DNA of 64,000 bases, taken from positions 1,697,501 to 1,761,500 of the forward strand of contig JAQISU010000345.1 of assembly GCA_029339505.1 (NCBI GenBank), read 5' to 3'. The stretch is from Unio delphinus (Eukaryota; Mollusca; Bivalvia; Unionida; Unionidae). Positions 47,180 through 59,209 of this stretch are shown here, piece after piece. Each line of letters opens with the position of its first letter. Within the stretch, counting starts at the first letter, position 1. The notes beneath the pieces were generated by a model. It ran no database searches. It saw only the letters and a list, made by a program, of their open reading frames with translations, and was not told where the DNA came from. Both the position numbers and the translations under genes were made by a program.

Positions 47180-48420
47180 TTATAAAGTTATCCTGCCTCT
47201 CTGTGTGTGTGTGAATTTGGATATAAAGTTATTCTGCTCGCCTACTTGTATGTGAATTTGTATATAAAGTTATTCTGTTCGCCTACTTGTATGTGAATTT
47301 GTATACAAAGTTATTCTGTTCACCTACTTGTATGTGAATTTGTATATAAAGTTATTCTGTTCACCTACTTGTATGTGAATTTGTATATAAAGTTATCATG
47401 CCTGCCTACATGTATGTGAATTTGTATATAAAGTTATTCTGCCCATCTACATGTGTGTGAAGTCATGTATAAATTATCCTGCCTGCCTACATCTGTGTGA
47501 ATTTGTATATAAAATTATTCTGCCTATCTATATGTGTGTGAATTCATATATAAAGTTATCCTGCCCACCTACATGTGTGTGAATTTGTATATAAAGTTAT
47601 TCTGCCCACCTACATGTGTGTGAAGTCATGTATATAAAGTTGTTGTGCCTGTCTACATGTGTGTGAATTAATATGCCTTCTACATGTGTGTGAATTCATA
47701 TATAAAGTTATCATGCCCACCTACATGTGTGTGAATTTGTATATAAAGTTATTTTCTGACTGTCTACATGTGTGTGAATTTGTATATAAAGTTGTTGTGC
47801 TTGTCTACATGTGTGTGAATTAATATGCCTTCTACATGTGTGTGAATTCATATGTAAAGTTATCCTGCCCACCTATGTGTGTGAATTTGTATATAAAGTT
47901 ATTCTGCCCATCTACATGTGTGAATTCATATATAAGTTATTCTGCCCATATAAGTGTGTGTGAATTCATATATAAGTTATTCTGCCCATATAAGTGTGTG
48001 TGAATTCATATATGTTATTCTGCCCATATAAGTGTGTGTGAATTCATATATAAAATTATCCTGCCTGTCTCTGTGTGTGTGAATTCATAGTTATCCTGCC
48101 TGTCTACATGTGTGTGAATTCATATATAAAGTTATCCTGTCTGTCTGTGTGTGAATTCATATATAAAGTTATCCTGTCTGTCTGTGTACATGTGAATTCA
48201 TAGTTATCCTGTCTACATGTGTGTGAATTCATATATAAAAGTTATTGTGTCTGTCTGTGTGTGTGTGAATTCATATATAAAGTTATCCTGTCTGTCTGTG
48301 TGTGTGTGAATTCATATATAAAGTTATCCTGTCTGTCTGTCTGTGCGTGTATGTAAATTCATATGTAAAGTTATCCTGTCTGTCTGTGTGCGTGTATGTA
48401 AATTCATATGTAAAGTTACC
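47180..48420. repeat. 40-44-bp minisatellite, about 28 copies, diverged
   Basis: Unit ctgcccacctacatgtgtgt + gaatttgtatataaagttat + t. Sub-blocks with shorter units occur around 47935-48060 and 48170-48230. Confidence 0.93.
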
Positions 48421-49798
48421 GTGCCCATCTTCATGTGTAAGAATGCATACGTAATGCCAAGCAGCTGTTACAATAACAGTAAAGATAGTGACTTCAGAAT
48501 TTGGCATATGATCTGGTGTGGTCTGTAAATATGCACAATGGTTTCAGAAATTTAATCCACTTGGGGTGGAGCTTGTTTATGCAGGTTGGGGGGGGGGGGG
48601 ACTTTGACAAATTTTTAGCACAACTCCTCCAGCATGGAGACTCAGAATGTTGGGATACGACCTGAAAGTGGTCTGTAGATGTGAATAACAATTTAGTTTT
48701 TTTTTTCCACCCACTTGGAGCATAGACTGAAGGGTTGGGCAGACATATGTATAGGAATGTGAATGATATTAGTAATTAGCTACAGACCTGTCTATTACAA
48801 TATATTATCAAGAACTTGAAGTGAGGTAGTCTTTTGGGTGGCAGAAATTTTAGAACCTGGAGGAAACCACTAGTCTTCAACTTGGAACCATTCACTCATG
48901 CATGTACTAAAAACAAGGCAATCAAACCTGAGACTGCAGAGATGCAGAACAAGTGTATCACCATGTGTTTCCTGTGAACTATTCAAACTTCAGGCACTTA
49001 CTAATTCTGATGCTGGTAGTGCTGTTGGGTTTGTTTTTCTTCCCCTGCAGCTGCCAATCAGCCTGTCTGACAATCTTTCAGCACTGATGATTTTATAGCT
49101 ACTTTACCATCTGGCATGAGCTCTCAATTACCTTAACAAGGTCTGCACCCTACACTTACCTGTATGTTTTTTGCCAAGCTGCCTTGGAGTTTTATGTGGT
49201 CTAAGGGAGACAACTAGAGTCCTCCACTTTTCACTGATTTAGTCAAGAGTACTCATCCATGCTTGCAAAACAAATAACACAATTGCCAACAAAATATAAA
49301 AACCACCAAAAAACTAACTAAATAAAATTAAAGTTAGAATACAATATGAAGCATTTCCAGTTCAATTTATGAAAAAATATAGCCTTAGTGAATTTTTTTT
49401 CTTCAGTTTTATAAAATGTAGCTTTTATTTTCAGAAGTATTAACTGTATTTTTTGCATAATCTGTCATACATTAGCATCTTATCAAGGCTATGTCAGACT
49501 GTACTGTTAAATCTATATGGGCACAAACCTGGCCCCTTGAAGTAAAGAAAACAATATGCTTAGGGTAAAAAGTTTGAGATTTTATATATCTTTGATTTTT
49601 AAAATCCATCGGTCAGTCTTCTCCATTCCTGCTAAATTCAGAGGTTACTAAGAGGCCCGAGAGACAGAGTGTTGAAATTTAATATGATGCTATGATACTT
49701 GATTCATTATGTACTCATAAATGAATGACTCTTTTTAAATCAGAAGATTATATTATGGTGAATGCTTCTAGTTTTTTTATTTATTCTTTAATTTATAG
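48421..49798. other. Unique intronic sequence before exon C
   Basis: Contains a poly-G tract at about 48588-48600 and a diverged duplication (agtggtctgta...ccacttgg) at about 48516-48575 and 48668-48722. No exon recognised before 49799. Confidence 0.5.
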
Positions 49799-49966
49799 GG
49801 TGGGTTACGCATGTTTGCCATAGGCTATGGAATCCAGGGTGCCATCAAGTTGTTTGGATCACTGGGAAGAAACTTCAGGAATCCAGGAACATTTCTCAAG
49901 TCCTTATTCCAGCGAGAAAACTTAAGACTTGGTGCTTTCTTGGGTTGCTTTGTTGCAATCTTTAGG
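49799..49966 (+). CDS. TMEM135: TMEM135-like exon C (RMF..GY / LGAFLG segment)
   Basis: The acceptor is tttaatttatag and the donor is AGG|gtaaat; the exon is exactly 56 codons in phase 0. It opens with GGLRMFAIGYGIQGAIKLFG, matching vertebrate GFIRMFSVGYLIQ, and closes with ENLRLGAFLGCFVAIFR, matching ENFQLGAFLGSFVSIYK. Two hydrophobic, Gly-rich segments (about residues 4-20 and 40-55) look like membrane spans. They flank a basic, Phe-rich loop (LGRNFRNPGTFLKSLFQ). This is the start of the Tim17-like half of the protein as the family is described. No frame disruption is seen. Confidence 0.95.
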
Positions 49967-50041
49967 GTAAATATTTAAATTCATCAAACATATTTTCAAA
50001 AGAGCCAGACATGTGGAATGGATATTTAGTGATATACATGT

Positions 50042-50418
50042 ACTTTTATAGATTGATTGGTAGGTAGGTATAATAGATATATTTGTACATGCATTACTTA
50101 TATAGATTGATTGGTAGGTAGGTATAATAGATACATTTGTGCATGCATTACTTATATAGATTGATTGGTAAGTAGCTATAATAGATACATTTGTACATGC
50201 ATTACTTATATAGATTGATTGGTAGGTAGGTATAATACATTTGTACATGCATTACTTATATAGATTGATTGGTAGGTAGGTATAATAGATACATTTGTAC
50301 ATGCATTACTTACTAAGATTGATTGGTAGGTAGGTATAATAGATACATTTGTACATGCATTACTTATATAGATTGATTGGTAGGTAGGTATAATAGATAC
50401 ATTTGTTCATGCATTTGC
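50042..50418. repeat. 54-bp tandem repeat, 7 copies
   Basis: Unit tatagattgattggtaggta + ggtataatagatacatttgt + acatgcattactta. Lies just inside the intron after exon C. 50419-50865 is unique. Confidence 0.95.
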
Positions 50419-50865
50419 ACAAAAGGTTATCTTTTATATTTATAGTTTTATATCAGGGCATCTGTGTTCTGGTTTTAACTGGGTTTATTTTGCTTGGATT
50501 ATATGTGACATATTCAAAGTGCTTGTTCCTGATGGCCAGCCCATTGGTCACTTTCAGATGACCAGATAGTAGGAAACAGGAAGACCTCAAAGATATCACC
50601 AACTTTTACATGTGTGTCTACATACCCTTGTATAATGCTGGAACTAGTGATTCAACTCAGGATATAGAAGTGCTTAATCAGACTTATCTGGCTTTTATTT
50701 GCTTTAGATTGGAAAGCCAGATCAGTGCCAGTAGGGGAAAAAGAACGAAAAGAGGCACCACAGATTTCAGTTCTACATGGCTTTGTTAATGTTGATTACA
50801 GTAATGAAAACAGAACATGCCAAATCACATATTTCAAGCAAATTGAAGTAAATTCAGATAAATTC

Positions 50866-51550
50866 CATTGTATGGCGTAATATCATATATAATGTCCATA
50901 GATAAGTTCCATTGTATGGCATAACATCATATCTAACGTCCAAAGATAACTTCTGTTGTATGGCATAATAGCATATCTAACATCTACAGATAACTTCTAT
51001 TGTATGGCATAACATCATATCTAATATCCACAGATAAATTCCATTGTATGGCATAACATCATATCTAATGTCCACAGATAATTCCATTGTAAGGCATAAC
51101 ATCATATCTAATGTTTACAGATAAATTCCATTGTATGGCATAACATCATATCTAATGTCCACATATAAGTTCCATTGTATGGCATAACATCATTTCTAAT
51201 GTCCACAGATAAGTTCCATTGTATGGCATAACATCATTTCTAATGTCCACAGATAAGTTCCATTGTATGGCATAACATCATATCTAATATCCACAGATAA
51301 ATTCCATTGTATGGCATAACATCATATCTAATGTCCACAGATAAATTCCATTGTATGGCATAACATCATATCTAATGTCCATAGATCAATTCCATTGTAT
51401 GGCATAACATCATATCTAATGTCCACAGATAAATTCCATTGTATGGCATAACATCACATCTAATGTCCACAGATAAATTTCATTGTATGGCATAACATCA
51501 TATCTAATGTCCACAGATAAGTTCCATGTTGTGGCATGACATCATTTCTA
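50866..51550. repeat. 44-bp minisatellite, about 16 copies
   Basis: Unit cattgtatggcataacatca + tatctaatgtccacagataa + attc. Confidence 0.96.
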
Positions 51551-51574
51551 ATGCACTGCTTAATATGTCATTTG

Positions 51575-51755
51575 GTTTGGTGTTTAATGGCACATCAACA
51601 CAGGTGGGTTATTCAGCGCCGAGGCAATTGTATTAAAGTGCCTTGCCAAGGACACATCAAGGTAGCTAACCCAGACTAGTCAGATGGTAAGATTTCAACC
51701 CATGTTTTGGTCATGAGTAAGACATGCTAACTAATGCACTACCACAACTCCCAAT
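51575..51755 (-). mobile_element. tRNA-like SINE, third family
   Basis: Reverse-complemented it begins gggagttgtggtagtgcatt + agttagcatg (A-box-like) and has catgggttgaaatc (B-box-like). The body has gtgtccttggcaaggcactt, and it ends with gccattaaacaccaaaccaa. Single copy in the window, so boundaries are approximate. Confidence 0.6.
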
Positions 51756-52090
51756 ATGATATCCTAAACTTGAGAATGTCAGCCGTTTCTTAAAAGATAA
51801 AGTCAGAAGACAACAGTTTAATATAAGATTTTTAAAGGGTTGCAGTTTCATTTTTGCCTCAGACAAATGCATACATGTGATTCTAACAGCAATTGGACCG
51901 AAAACAGTTTTAAAGGCTGTCTACTGCACCTACTATTTTATGTCAGAAATTATCCCTTTTGAAAAATACAACATTTTTAAGCATTTAAAATAATGAATTG
52001 GTATGCATTCTATCCTTGCATTACAGAAACCAGAAAGAACCAGTATATTGAAGACTGGAGACTTTGCACCAGTGCAGTCATTTATGAGTA

Positions 52091-52326
52091 GCTGTTGTTG
52101 GTTTAATGCCATTTTTCAGCACATGATAGGCTATACATGGCGGCCAGTATTACTGGTGGAGGAAGAACCCAGGAAAACCTCCGGAAAGAACTACGACCCA
52201 CGAGAAGCATCTGGCAAGTTTTCTCACATAACTACTTTAGCCGAATCTTAGACTTGAACCCATGCAGACAGAGGTGAGATGGCAGTGATCCGTAACGGAG
52301 AGCGCTTGAGACCACTCGGGAGCCCC
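52091..52326 (-). mobile_element. tRNA-derived SINE, copy 5
   Basis: Reverse orientation with tail gttgttggtttaatgccatt at the left, the shared body, B box gacttgaacccatg and head gagaccactcgggagccccc at the right. Likely target-site duplication catttatgagtagctg (52079-52094) and catttgtgagtaactg (52327-52342), 14 of 16 matching, overlapping the element's left edge by a few bases. Confidence 0.9.
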
Positions 52327-52789
52327 CATTTGTGAGTAACTGGCTTAAGAAGGACACAACAAAAAAGCTGTTCATTGATTTTGGGAGCTTATAATTTTCT
52401 TAACTGATAAAACAGAGACAATGTTTTGAGGGAAATTCAGTCCTTTGACAGACTGAGTCATTGCTCATTTTTTCGGTTTGGAATTAAAGACACATTTTGA
52501 TTAAACAAAAAGTAGTGGATCATACTTTTTTCTCTGGACAGAAGTTTGCATCAGGGATCGATCTTTTGGACAGATACAAGTTTGATCAGAAGCTTGTACA
52601 AATTTAAAGTTATTTAATTTTTAATATGTTATTATTTTAATAGCGTTACTATGGGAGTTGAATAAGTCTTAGTTCTTTAACAAGTACCTGCATAAACAAA
52701 TCAGTTGTGTGTGTCTCTGTGCAGTATGGATTATCTACTCAGTAAATCCTTTGGAAAGGCACTTAGTTCCCAAATATAGAAAATAATGT

Positions 52790-53005
52790 GCTTATAAAAC
52801 CAATGCCAACAACAAATATCATTGAGATCACTGCAGGATATAGAAAATAATAAAACCAATGCCAACAACAAATATCATTGAGATCACTGCAGGATATAGA
52901 AAATAATAAAACCAATGACAACAACAAATATTGAGATCACTGCAGGATATAGAAAATAATGAAACCAATGACAACAACAAATATCATTGAGATCACTGCA
53001 GGATA
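52790..53005. repeat. about 56-bp tandem repeat, 4 copies
   Basis: Unit tatagaaaataataaaacca + atgccaacaacaaatatcat + tgagatcactgcagga. Confidence 0.94.
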
Positions 53006-53089
53006 GTTGCTTGTTGTATTTTTCTTTTAACAGCTTGACTAAAGTTTGATTATAATGAACAAATAGTCATGACTGTTTGTACTCACAAA

Positions 53090-53490
53090 TCATGCATAGG
53101 ATTCTGTGTGTCTATCCATCCTTCCATCTTTCACTTAATCTTGTGAATGCAAGGAACTAGTCCTGTAGTTTTATATTGATTGCCTTGAAATTTGGTAAAT
53201 ATTATGGCCATCATCTGAAGATTTGCATACTTTCCAATCACTATGCACCAGTAATTCTTCTAAGAGTTATTGCTCTTTTTAACTAAATGCATTTTTTGGC
53301 AGAATCTTACACAACTAGTCTGATGTTTTTGTTTGATGACCATGAAACATGAAGTATATTATGATCATCATGTGAATATACGCATATAAAAGCATCGCTT
53401 TTATCCAGCAATTTTTCTTTTCATGATTGCCTACTTGACTTTGAACTGGAGGCAACTAGTCCAGTTATTTTCAGCAGAGGTTACCTCATG
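53090..53490. other. Possible degenerate dispersed element
   Basis: Two half-copies of a motif series (gaactagtcc, gccttgaaatttgg, atggccatcatctgaagatt, gagttattgc) repeat at about 53150-53280 and 53310-53470. Similar wording (atatggccatcatctaag, attgccttgaaacg) occurs around 60985-61190. Not classifiable by eye. Confidence 0.4.
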
Positions 53491-53613
53491 TATTTAGTTG
53501 ATCGGTGTTGTAAAGGAGAGGGGTATATTTATTATTTGAGTGAATTTCTTTCCATACCTTGTTTTTTTTAATGATATCATTGTACTTAAACAATTTTCCT
53601 ACTTGTTTTGAAG

Positions 53614-53754
53614 GCAGTGAATTGCTTATTACGACGGATACATAACCAGGAAAACAAGCTTCATGGATTATTATCCGGATTTCTAGCAGGCTGGTCCATG
53701 TTGTTTTACAAGGGGCCAACAGTGGCTCTTTATACTGCCACCAAACTGGCAGAG
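53614..53754 (+). CDS. TMEM135: TMEM135-like exon D (GFLAG..M.FYK segment)
   Basis: The exon follows an acceptor with a moderate tract (cttgttttgaag) and ends at GAG|gtaagt; it is 47 codons in phase 0. It reads AVNCLLRRIHNQENKLHG, then LLSGFLAGWSMLFYKGPT, then VALYTATKLAE. Vertebrate TMEM135 has SCFLRWIRN, GFLAGISMMFYK and YLASKLVE at the corresponding positions. The GFLAG motif with small residues and the following FYK are the most conserved part of the family and resemble the Gly-rich helix packing of Tim17/22/23 proteins. The flanking introns contain a SINE (upstream, at 52091) and the very homogeneous 32-bp array (downstream). Confidence 0.95.
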
Positions 53755-53899
53755 GTAAGTAAATAAATATAGGTCATAAACTTTATTTTTTTTTTGTCTT
53801 TAAATAGATTCACTTATGACATTATTTGGGTGCCCCCTTCACATGACACCTTTTTCATTTTTAGCTTATTCTGGTGTTATTGTAATTAAATTTGTATTT

Positions 53900-54290
53900 A
53901 TGTATTCATGTGTGCATATATTCATGTATGCTTGTAAACATGTACTCATCTATGCATGTACTCATGCATACATGTATGCATTAACTCATGTCTGCATGTA
54001 TTTGTGTATGCTTGTAAACATGTACTCATCTATGCATGTACTCATGCATACATGTATGCATGTACTCATGTCTGCATGTATTTGTGTATGCACATACTCA
54101 TGTCTGCATGTATTCATGTATGCTTGTAAACATGTACTCATGTATGCATATACTCATGTCTGCATGTATTTGTGTATGCACATACTCATGTCTGCATGTA
54201 TTCATGTATGCTTGTAAACATGTACTCATGTATGCATGTACTCATACACTCAGGTATGCATGTATGCAATTATTCTTGTACTCATGCATG
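53900..54290. repeat. Complex repeat of catgtatgcatgtactcatg type
   Basis: Imperfect 12-14-bp subunits (catgtatgcatg, tactcatgtctg) organised in longer blocks of roughly 130 bp. The open frames are artefacts. Confidence 0.9.
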
Positions 54291-54457
54291 CATGAAAACA
54301 GACCTGTGCTCAAACTTCTTTTAATAATTGTGACATGTTTTGATAAGTGCAACACACTGATAATTTGGTAAAGAATAATATCAAAAGAATGATGTCTTCT
54401 TGCAAAATATTTCAATTCTTTAATGACTAACTCCAATGATTGAGTGACATTTGTTTT

Positions 54458-54953
54458 AATGACCACTCACATTATAACCTAGATTAATATTTGACCACTC
54501 ACATTATAACCTAGATTAATATTTGACCACTCACATTATAACCTAGATTAATATTTGACCACTCACATTATAACCTAGATTAATATTTGACCACTCACAT
54601 TATAACCTAGATTAATATTTGACCACTCACATTATAACCTAGATTAATATTTGACCACTCACATTATAACCTAGATTAATATTTGACCACTCACATTATA
54701 ACCTAGATTAATATTTGACCACTCACATTATAACCTAGATTAATATTTGACCACTCACATTATAACCTAGATTAATATTTGACCACTCACATTATAACCT
54801 AGATTAATATTTGACCACTCACATTATAACCTAGATTAATATTTGACCACTCACATTATAACCTAGATTAATATTTGACCACTCACATTATAACCTAGAT
54901 TAATATTTGACCACTCACATTATAACCTAGATTAATATTTGACCACTCACATT
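54458..54953. repeat. 32-bp minisatellite, 15.5 near-identical copies
   Basis: Unit tgaccactcacattataacc + tagattaatatt. I found no substitutions between copies. 54954-55779 is unique. Confidence 0.98.
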
Positions 54954-55779
54954 AGTTTATTGAAGCTACTCATTCATGAACATGAAATCAGTGAAGATAC
55001 TTGCTATCTTGCTATGTATTTAAGAATAACAAGGAAATTCAGACAGTGCTTGTAATTTATATTGTCATCTCTTTAATTGTACTTTTTATACAAATATGAG
55101 AATATTCTATAAAGAATGAATGCTGCTTAAGAATGGTGTAAGAGATCAGAGAGCTATGTGTACTTTCCTAATTTTCTATTTATAGCAACTGTGTATGATC
55201 CATTTCAAAGAAAAGAGACAGGTTTCTTCAGATTTCGACTTGCAGGGTCATAAAATCTATTGGTAATGAAACAAGGTAGTGGACCAGTCTGTACTTTTGA
55301 AGGAAATGTACCAGATATTAAGCAAAAAAGGGCCTTATGGTCTGATTTTTAAAAATGAAAATTCTTAGAGCAGATGGGTCTTTTTTAACAGCAAAACATG
55401 TCCAATCAAAAAATGGACAAATCAATACTGCTTTTAAAAAAATTGAAGAATAATATGAGAGAGATGCAGTTTTTTTAATATATTTTGTTTGTATTCTGGT
55501 TTTAATCCACATGGATTTTGCCTATATTTGCCAAGTATTTTAACCAACAGAACCTGGTTAATAGTAAACATAGAGTCTCAGTGAAGTACTAATATTAGTA
55601 CATGTAATATACAGATTAAACTTTTATGTAATATATTAAATATGAGGTCATGGTCTCAGTGAAGTACTAATATTAGTATTAGTAATATAGAGATTAAACT
55701 TTTTATGCTCAGGTTATGCTTTTTGCAACTTGTATTGGCAAAATATTATGCTTATACCGTAATGTTGGCATGTAATGTA

Positions 55780-57480
55780 CTCTACGAAGCAATATTTTGA
55801 TGGGACTCTAAATTACAGCCCATAAAGCAAGAGTTTGATGGTACTCTAAACTACATCCCATAAAGAAACAGACTATTCTATCAAGCAAGAGTTTGATGGT
55901 ACTCTAAACTACAGCGCATAAAGCAAGAGTTTGATGGTAATCAAAATAAAATCAATAAAACAATAGTTTGAATATGCTCTTAACTTCAGTCTTTAAAGCA
56001 TGAGTTTGAATGTACTCTTAACTTCAGTCTATAAAGCAAGAGTTTGATGGTACTCTAAGTTACAGTTTACATAACAATAGTTTAATGGTTTCTAAGCTAG
56101 TCTTTAAAGCAAGAGTTTTATTGTATTCTAAACTACAATCTGTAGATGCGTTTTGCAACTTGATTTGCAACTTGATTTGGTAAACCTCACTCGGTGTTTG
56201 CCTGTAAGTGTACTCTATGAAGCAAGATTTTAATGGTATTCTTTATTGCATCCAATAAAGCAAGAGTGATAGTACTCAAATCTATAAAGCATGCGTTTGA
56301 TTGTATTCTAACCTACTATCTCTTTTTACTAAGAGTTTGATAGTACTGTACAATCTATAAAGCAAGAGTTTGATTGTATTCTAATCTACTATCTCTTTTT
56401 ACTAAGAGTTTGATAGTACTGTACCATCTATAAAGCAGAGTTTGTTGGTACTTTAAACTATAGTCTATATAAAGCACAAGTTTAATGGTACTCTAAACTA
56501 CACTATAAATCAAGAGTTTGGTGATGATCTAAACTACAGTCTGTATAAAGCAAGACTTTGTAGTTTGATGGTACTCTGAACTACAGTCTATATAAAGCAA
56601 TAATTTCATGGTACTCTAAACTACAGTCTGTATAAAGCAATAATTTCATGGTACTCTAAAATACAGTCTATATTAAGCAATAATATCATGGTACTCTAAA
56701 CTACAGTCAGTATAAAGCAATAACTTCATGGTACTCTAAACTACAGTCTTTATAAAGCAATAATTTCATGGTACTCTAAACTACAGTCTGTATAAAGCAA
56801 TAATTTCATGGTACTCTAAACTACAGTCTGTATAAAGCAATAATTTCATGGTACTCTACAGTCTGTATAAAGCAATAATTTCATGGTACTCTAAACTACA
56901 GTCTGTATAAAGCAATAATTTCATGGTACTCTAAACTATAGTCTATATAAAGCAATAATTTCATGGTACTCTAAACTATAGTCTATATAAAGCAATAATT
57001 TCATGGTACTCTAAACTACAGTCTGTAAAAAGCAGTAATTTCATGGTACTCTAAACTACAGTCTGTATAAAGCAATAATTTCATGGTACTCTAAACTACA
57101 GTCTGTATAAAGCAATAATTTCATGGTACTCTACAGTCTGTATAAAGCAATAATTTCATGGTACTCTAAACTACAGTCTGTATAAAGCAATAATATCATG
57201 GTACTCTAAACTACAGTCTATATAAAGCAATAATTTCATGGTACTCTAAACTACAGTCTATATAAAGCAATAATTTCATGGTACTCTACAGTCTGTATAA
57301 AGCAATAATTTCATGGTACTCTAAACTACAGTCTGTATAAAGCAATAATTTCATGGTACTCTAAACTACAGTCTATATAAAGCAATAATTTCATGGTACT
57401 CTAAACTACAGTCTCTATAAATCATGAGTTTGGATTTTGATGCTACTCTAAACTAAGTCTATAAAGCAAGAGTTTGATTG
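55780..57480. repeat. 40-bp minisatellite, about 23 homogeneous copies with diverged flanks
   Basis: Core (about 56580-57415) unit agcaataatttcatggtact + ctaaactacagtctgtataa. The left part (55780-56580) is clearly related but diverged (agcaagagtttgatggtact...). Confidence 0.95.
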
Positions 57481-57531
57481 TACTCTAAACTACAATATTA
57501 AAGGCAGGAGTTTGGTGGTACTGTAAACTAC

Positions 57532-57532
<1 letters not shown>

Positions 57533-57567
<35 letters not shown>
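57533..57567. repeat. (gt)n microsatellite
   Basis: About 17 GT dinucleotides. Confidence 0.97.
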
Positions 57568-57568
<1 letters not shown>

Positions 57569-57659
57569 TTTAGAATTTTAAATTATTTTTTTTTTTAATC
57601 TAGTCATTATTGCTAAAATGTCTACAGCTTGGAAGTTTATAGTGATATCTAGCACTGAG

Positions 57660-57812
57660 GCATCATGCCACATACATGTATCATGATGTCCCACCCAGTC
57701 ACATTATTCTGACACCAGGCAGACCAGCAGTCCTAACACTCACTTCTTAATGCTGAGTGCCAAATGAGGCACCTGTTGGTACCACTTTTATAAATCGTTG
57801 GTATTCAAACCT
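57660..57812 (-). mobile_element. SINE of second family, head-less copy
   Basis: Shares ccagtcacattattctgaca, ggcagaccagcagtccta and gttggtaccacttttataaa with the copy at 9898, but the tRNA-like head is missing or unrecognisable, as expected for a truncated copy. Confidence 0.65.
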
Positions 57813-59064
57813 GCATTAGAGGAAACTACATTATTTACAATAAAAGTGCTGCAAGTTATAGGCAAGCCAAAAACATTTTCAAACATATGTTGGCACATTA
57901 AAAGTTATATACATAAACAAAAATGGTTATGAAGGCAGGAATATACCATAAAAATGTTTTTAACATTTTTTTTTCTAATTGAAATATATTCACACTTTTT
58001 TCTCTCATATATCAGTGTAGTTATCATATAAAACCAGGGAGTTTCCCATAATTGTTTTTGTCTCAGTTGCTAACATAGAATTCAGCAACAAAAAATTAGC
58101 GCCAGAATGCAGGGAAGTAATTGATGGCATGGGGAATTCAGAATAAAGAGAACTAATGGATGGCATGGAGAATTTTGTTAAAGATGATTGTATGTTTAGT
58201 TGTAGGAAAATAAATCGACATGATTTAGGAAACAGAAGGATAGATCTGTGGCATATGCTTTTTTTGCCGAATTGTTTACGAATAATTAAATGAGAAAGAA
58301 AGCCCCAAAATACATTACATGTAAAAGACTTACTGAAATGTATGCTGTTACTTTTTAATGATATACAGGCAAGGATCAGAAAATTGTAATACAGGATAAT
58401 TCCACACTTTTCCTTATTGTCTCTGTTGCAGTTGATTAGATACTTTTAGTTTTTAAATTCAATTAAAAAATATCTTCAAGAAATTAAATTAGAAAATTAG
58501 GTATTGCGAAAGTATTATGAAAAAGGATTGGGGATGTTTAACGTGTGACATATTTATTACAACTTTATACAAAAGTTGATGACAGATCTTGGGCTTGTAC
58601 TAATTTAAATGCAATTTTTATTGATCAAATAATGTTCATTGTACAAATTGAAAGTTATAACCAAATTCTATAAATTTGTATTGAACTGAATATAAAATGA
58701 ACTTCTACATGGGACATGTAAAAGCAGCCAGATAACCAATTACCTGAAAAATATACCAGGAAGAAGTCTGCCCTTCATGACAAGAGCTGGGCTGCATTTG
58801 TACAATTGTGAAGTTCAGAATCTAACCAGAGACAGACATGTGTCTTACCAGAGACAGACATGTGATCACAAGATTGTTTTCATTGCAAGTGTCAATTTGT
58901 TTAAAAGGTTTGCAATAAAAATTTGTAGCATTTTTAGCTAAAAACATAGAAATGTTGAAATCATGTAAATGTTTGCAAGCAGTTCGATTGAACATTTTCG
59001 AGACATGATATGTCAGACTTGTAGCTTTTTCACAGAGTTTTCATTTTGCCCTTTCTATTGTCAG
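57813..59064. other. Unique AT-rich intronic sequence before exon E
   Basis: No exon recognised; a short duplication of ccagagacagacatgtg occurs at about 58828 and 58850. Confidence 0.5.
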
Positions 59065-59163
59065 GTGTTGTATTTTAAAGGAATTGCATCTGGAGTTTTA
59101 CCCTATATCAGATGTGCTGACATCATAATTTACTCGATTTCAACTGCCATGGTGTTTCATGCA
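59065..59163 (+). CDS. TMEM135: TMEM135-like exon E (YFKGI..G / IIYSISTA segment)
   Basis: The acceptor has a good pyrimidine tract (gccctttctattgtcag) and the donor is GCA|gtaagt; the exon is 33 codons in phase 0. It reads VLYFKGIASGVLPYIRCAD followed by IIIYSISTAMVFHA. The vertebrate protein has MYFKGIEAGKVPYF, AD and then IIYSISTAICFQA. The tail is a hydrophobic, probably membrane-spanning segment. Vertebrate TMEM135 continues with roughly 60 more residues. No stretch resembling them was found between 59164 and 64000, so the last exon(s) should lie to the right. A 38-bp array of acceptor-like sequences begins about 47 bp after this donor. Confidence 0.95.
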
Positions 59164-59209
59164 GTAAGTACCATTCAGAATTATTAATTATTTGGTAGTA
59201 ACAGGTACT

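Noticed and set aside
52003..52251. 82-codon plus-strand frame after an ag acceptor-like site
   Set aside because: Most of it is the reverse-oriented SINE at 52091-52326; no TMEM135 similarity.
53816..54371. Cys/Met/His-rich frames of 133 and 111 codons
   Set aside because: Product of the catgtatgcatg-type repeat; composition follows the DNA repeat, no domain.
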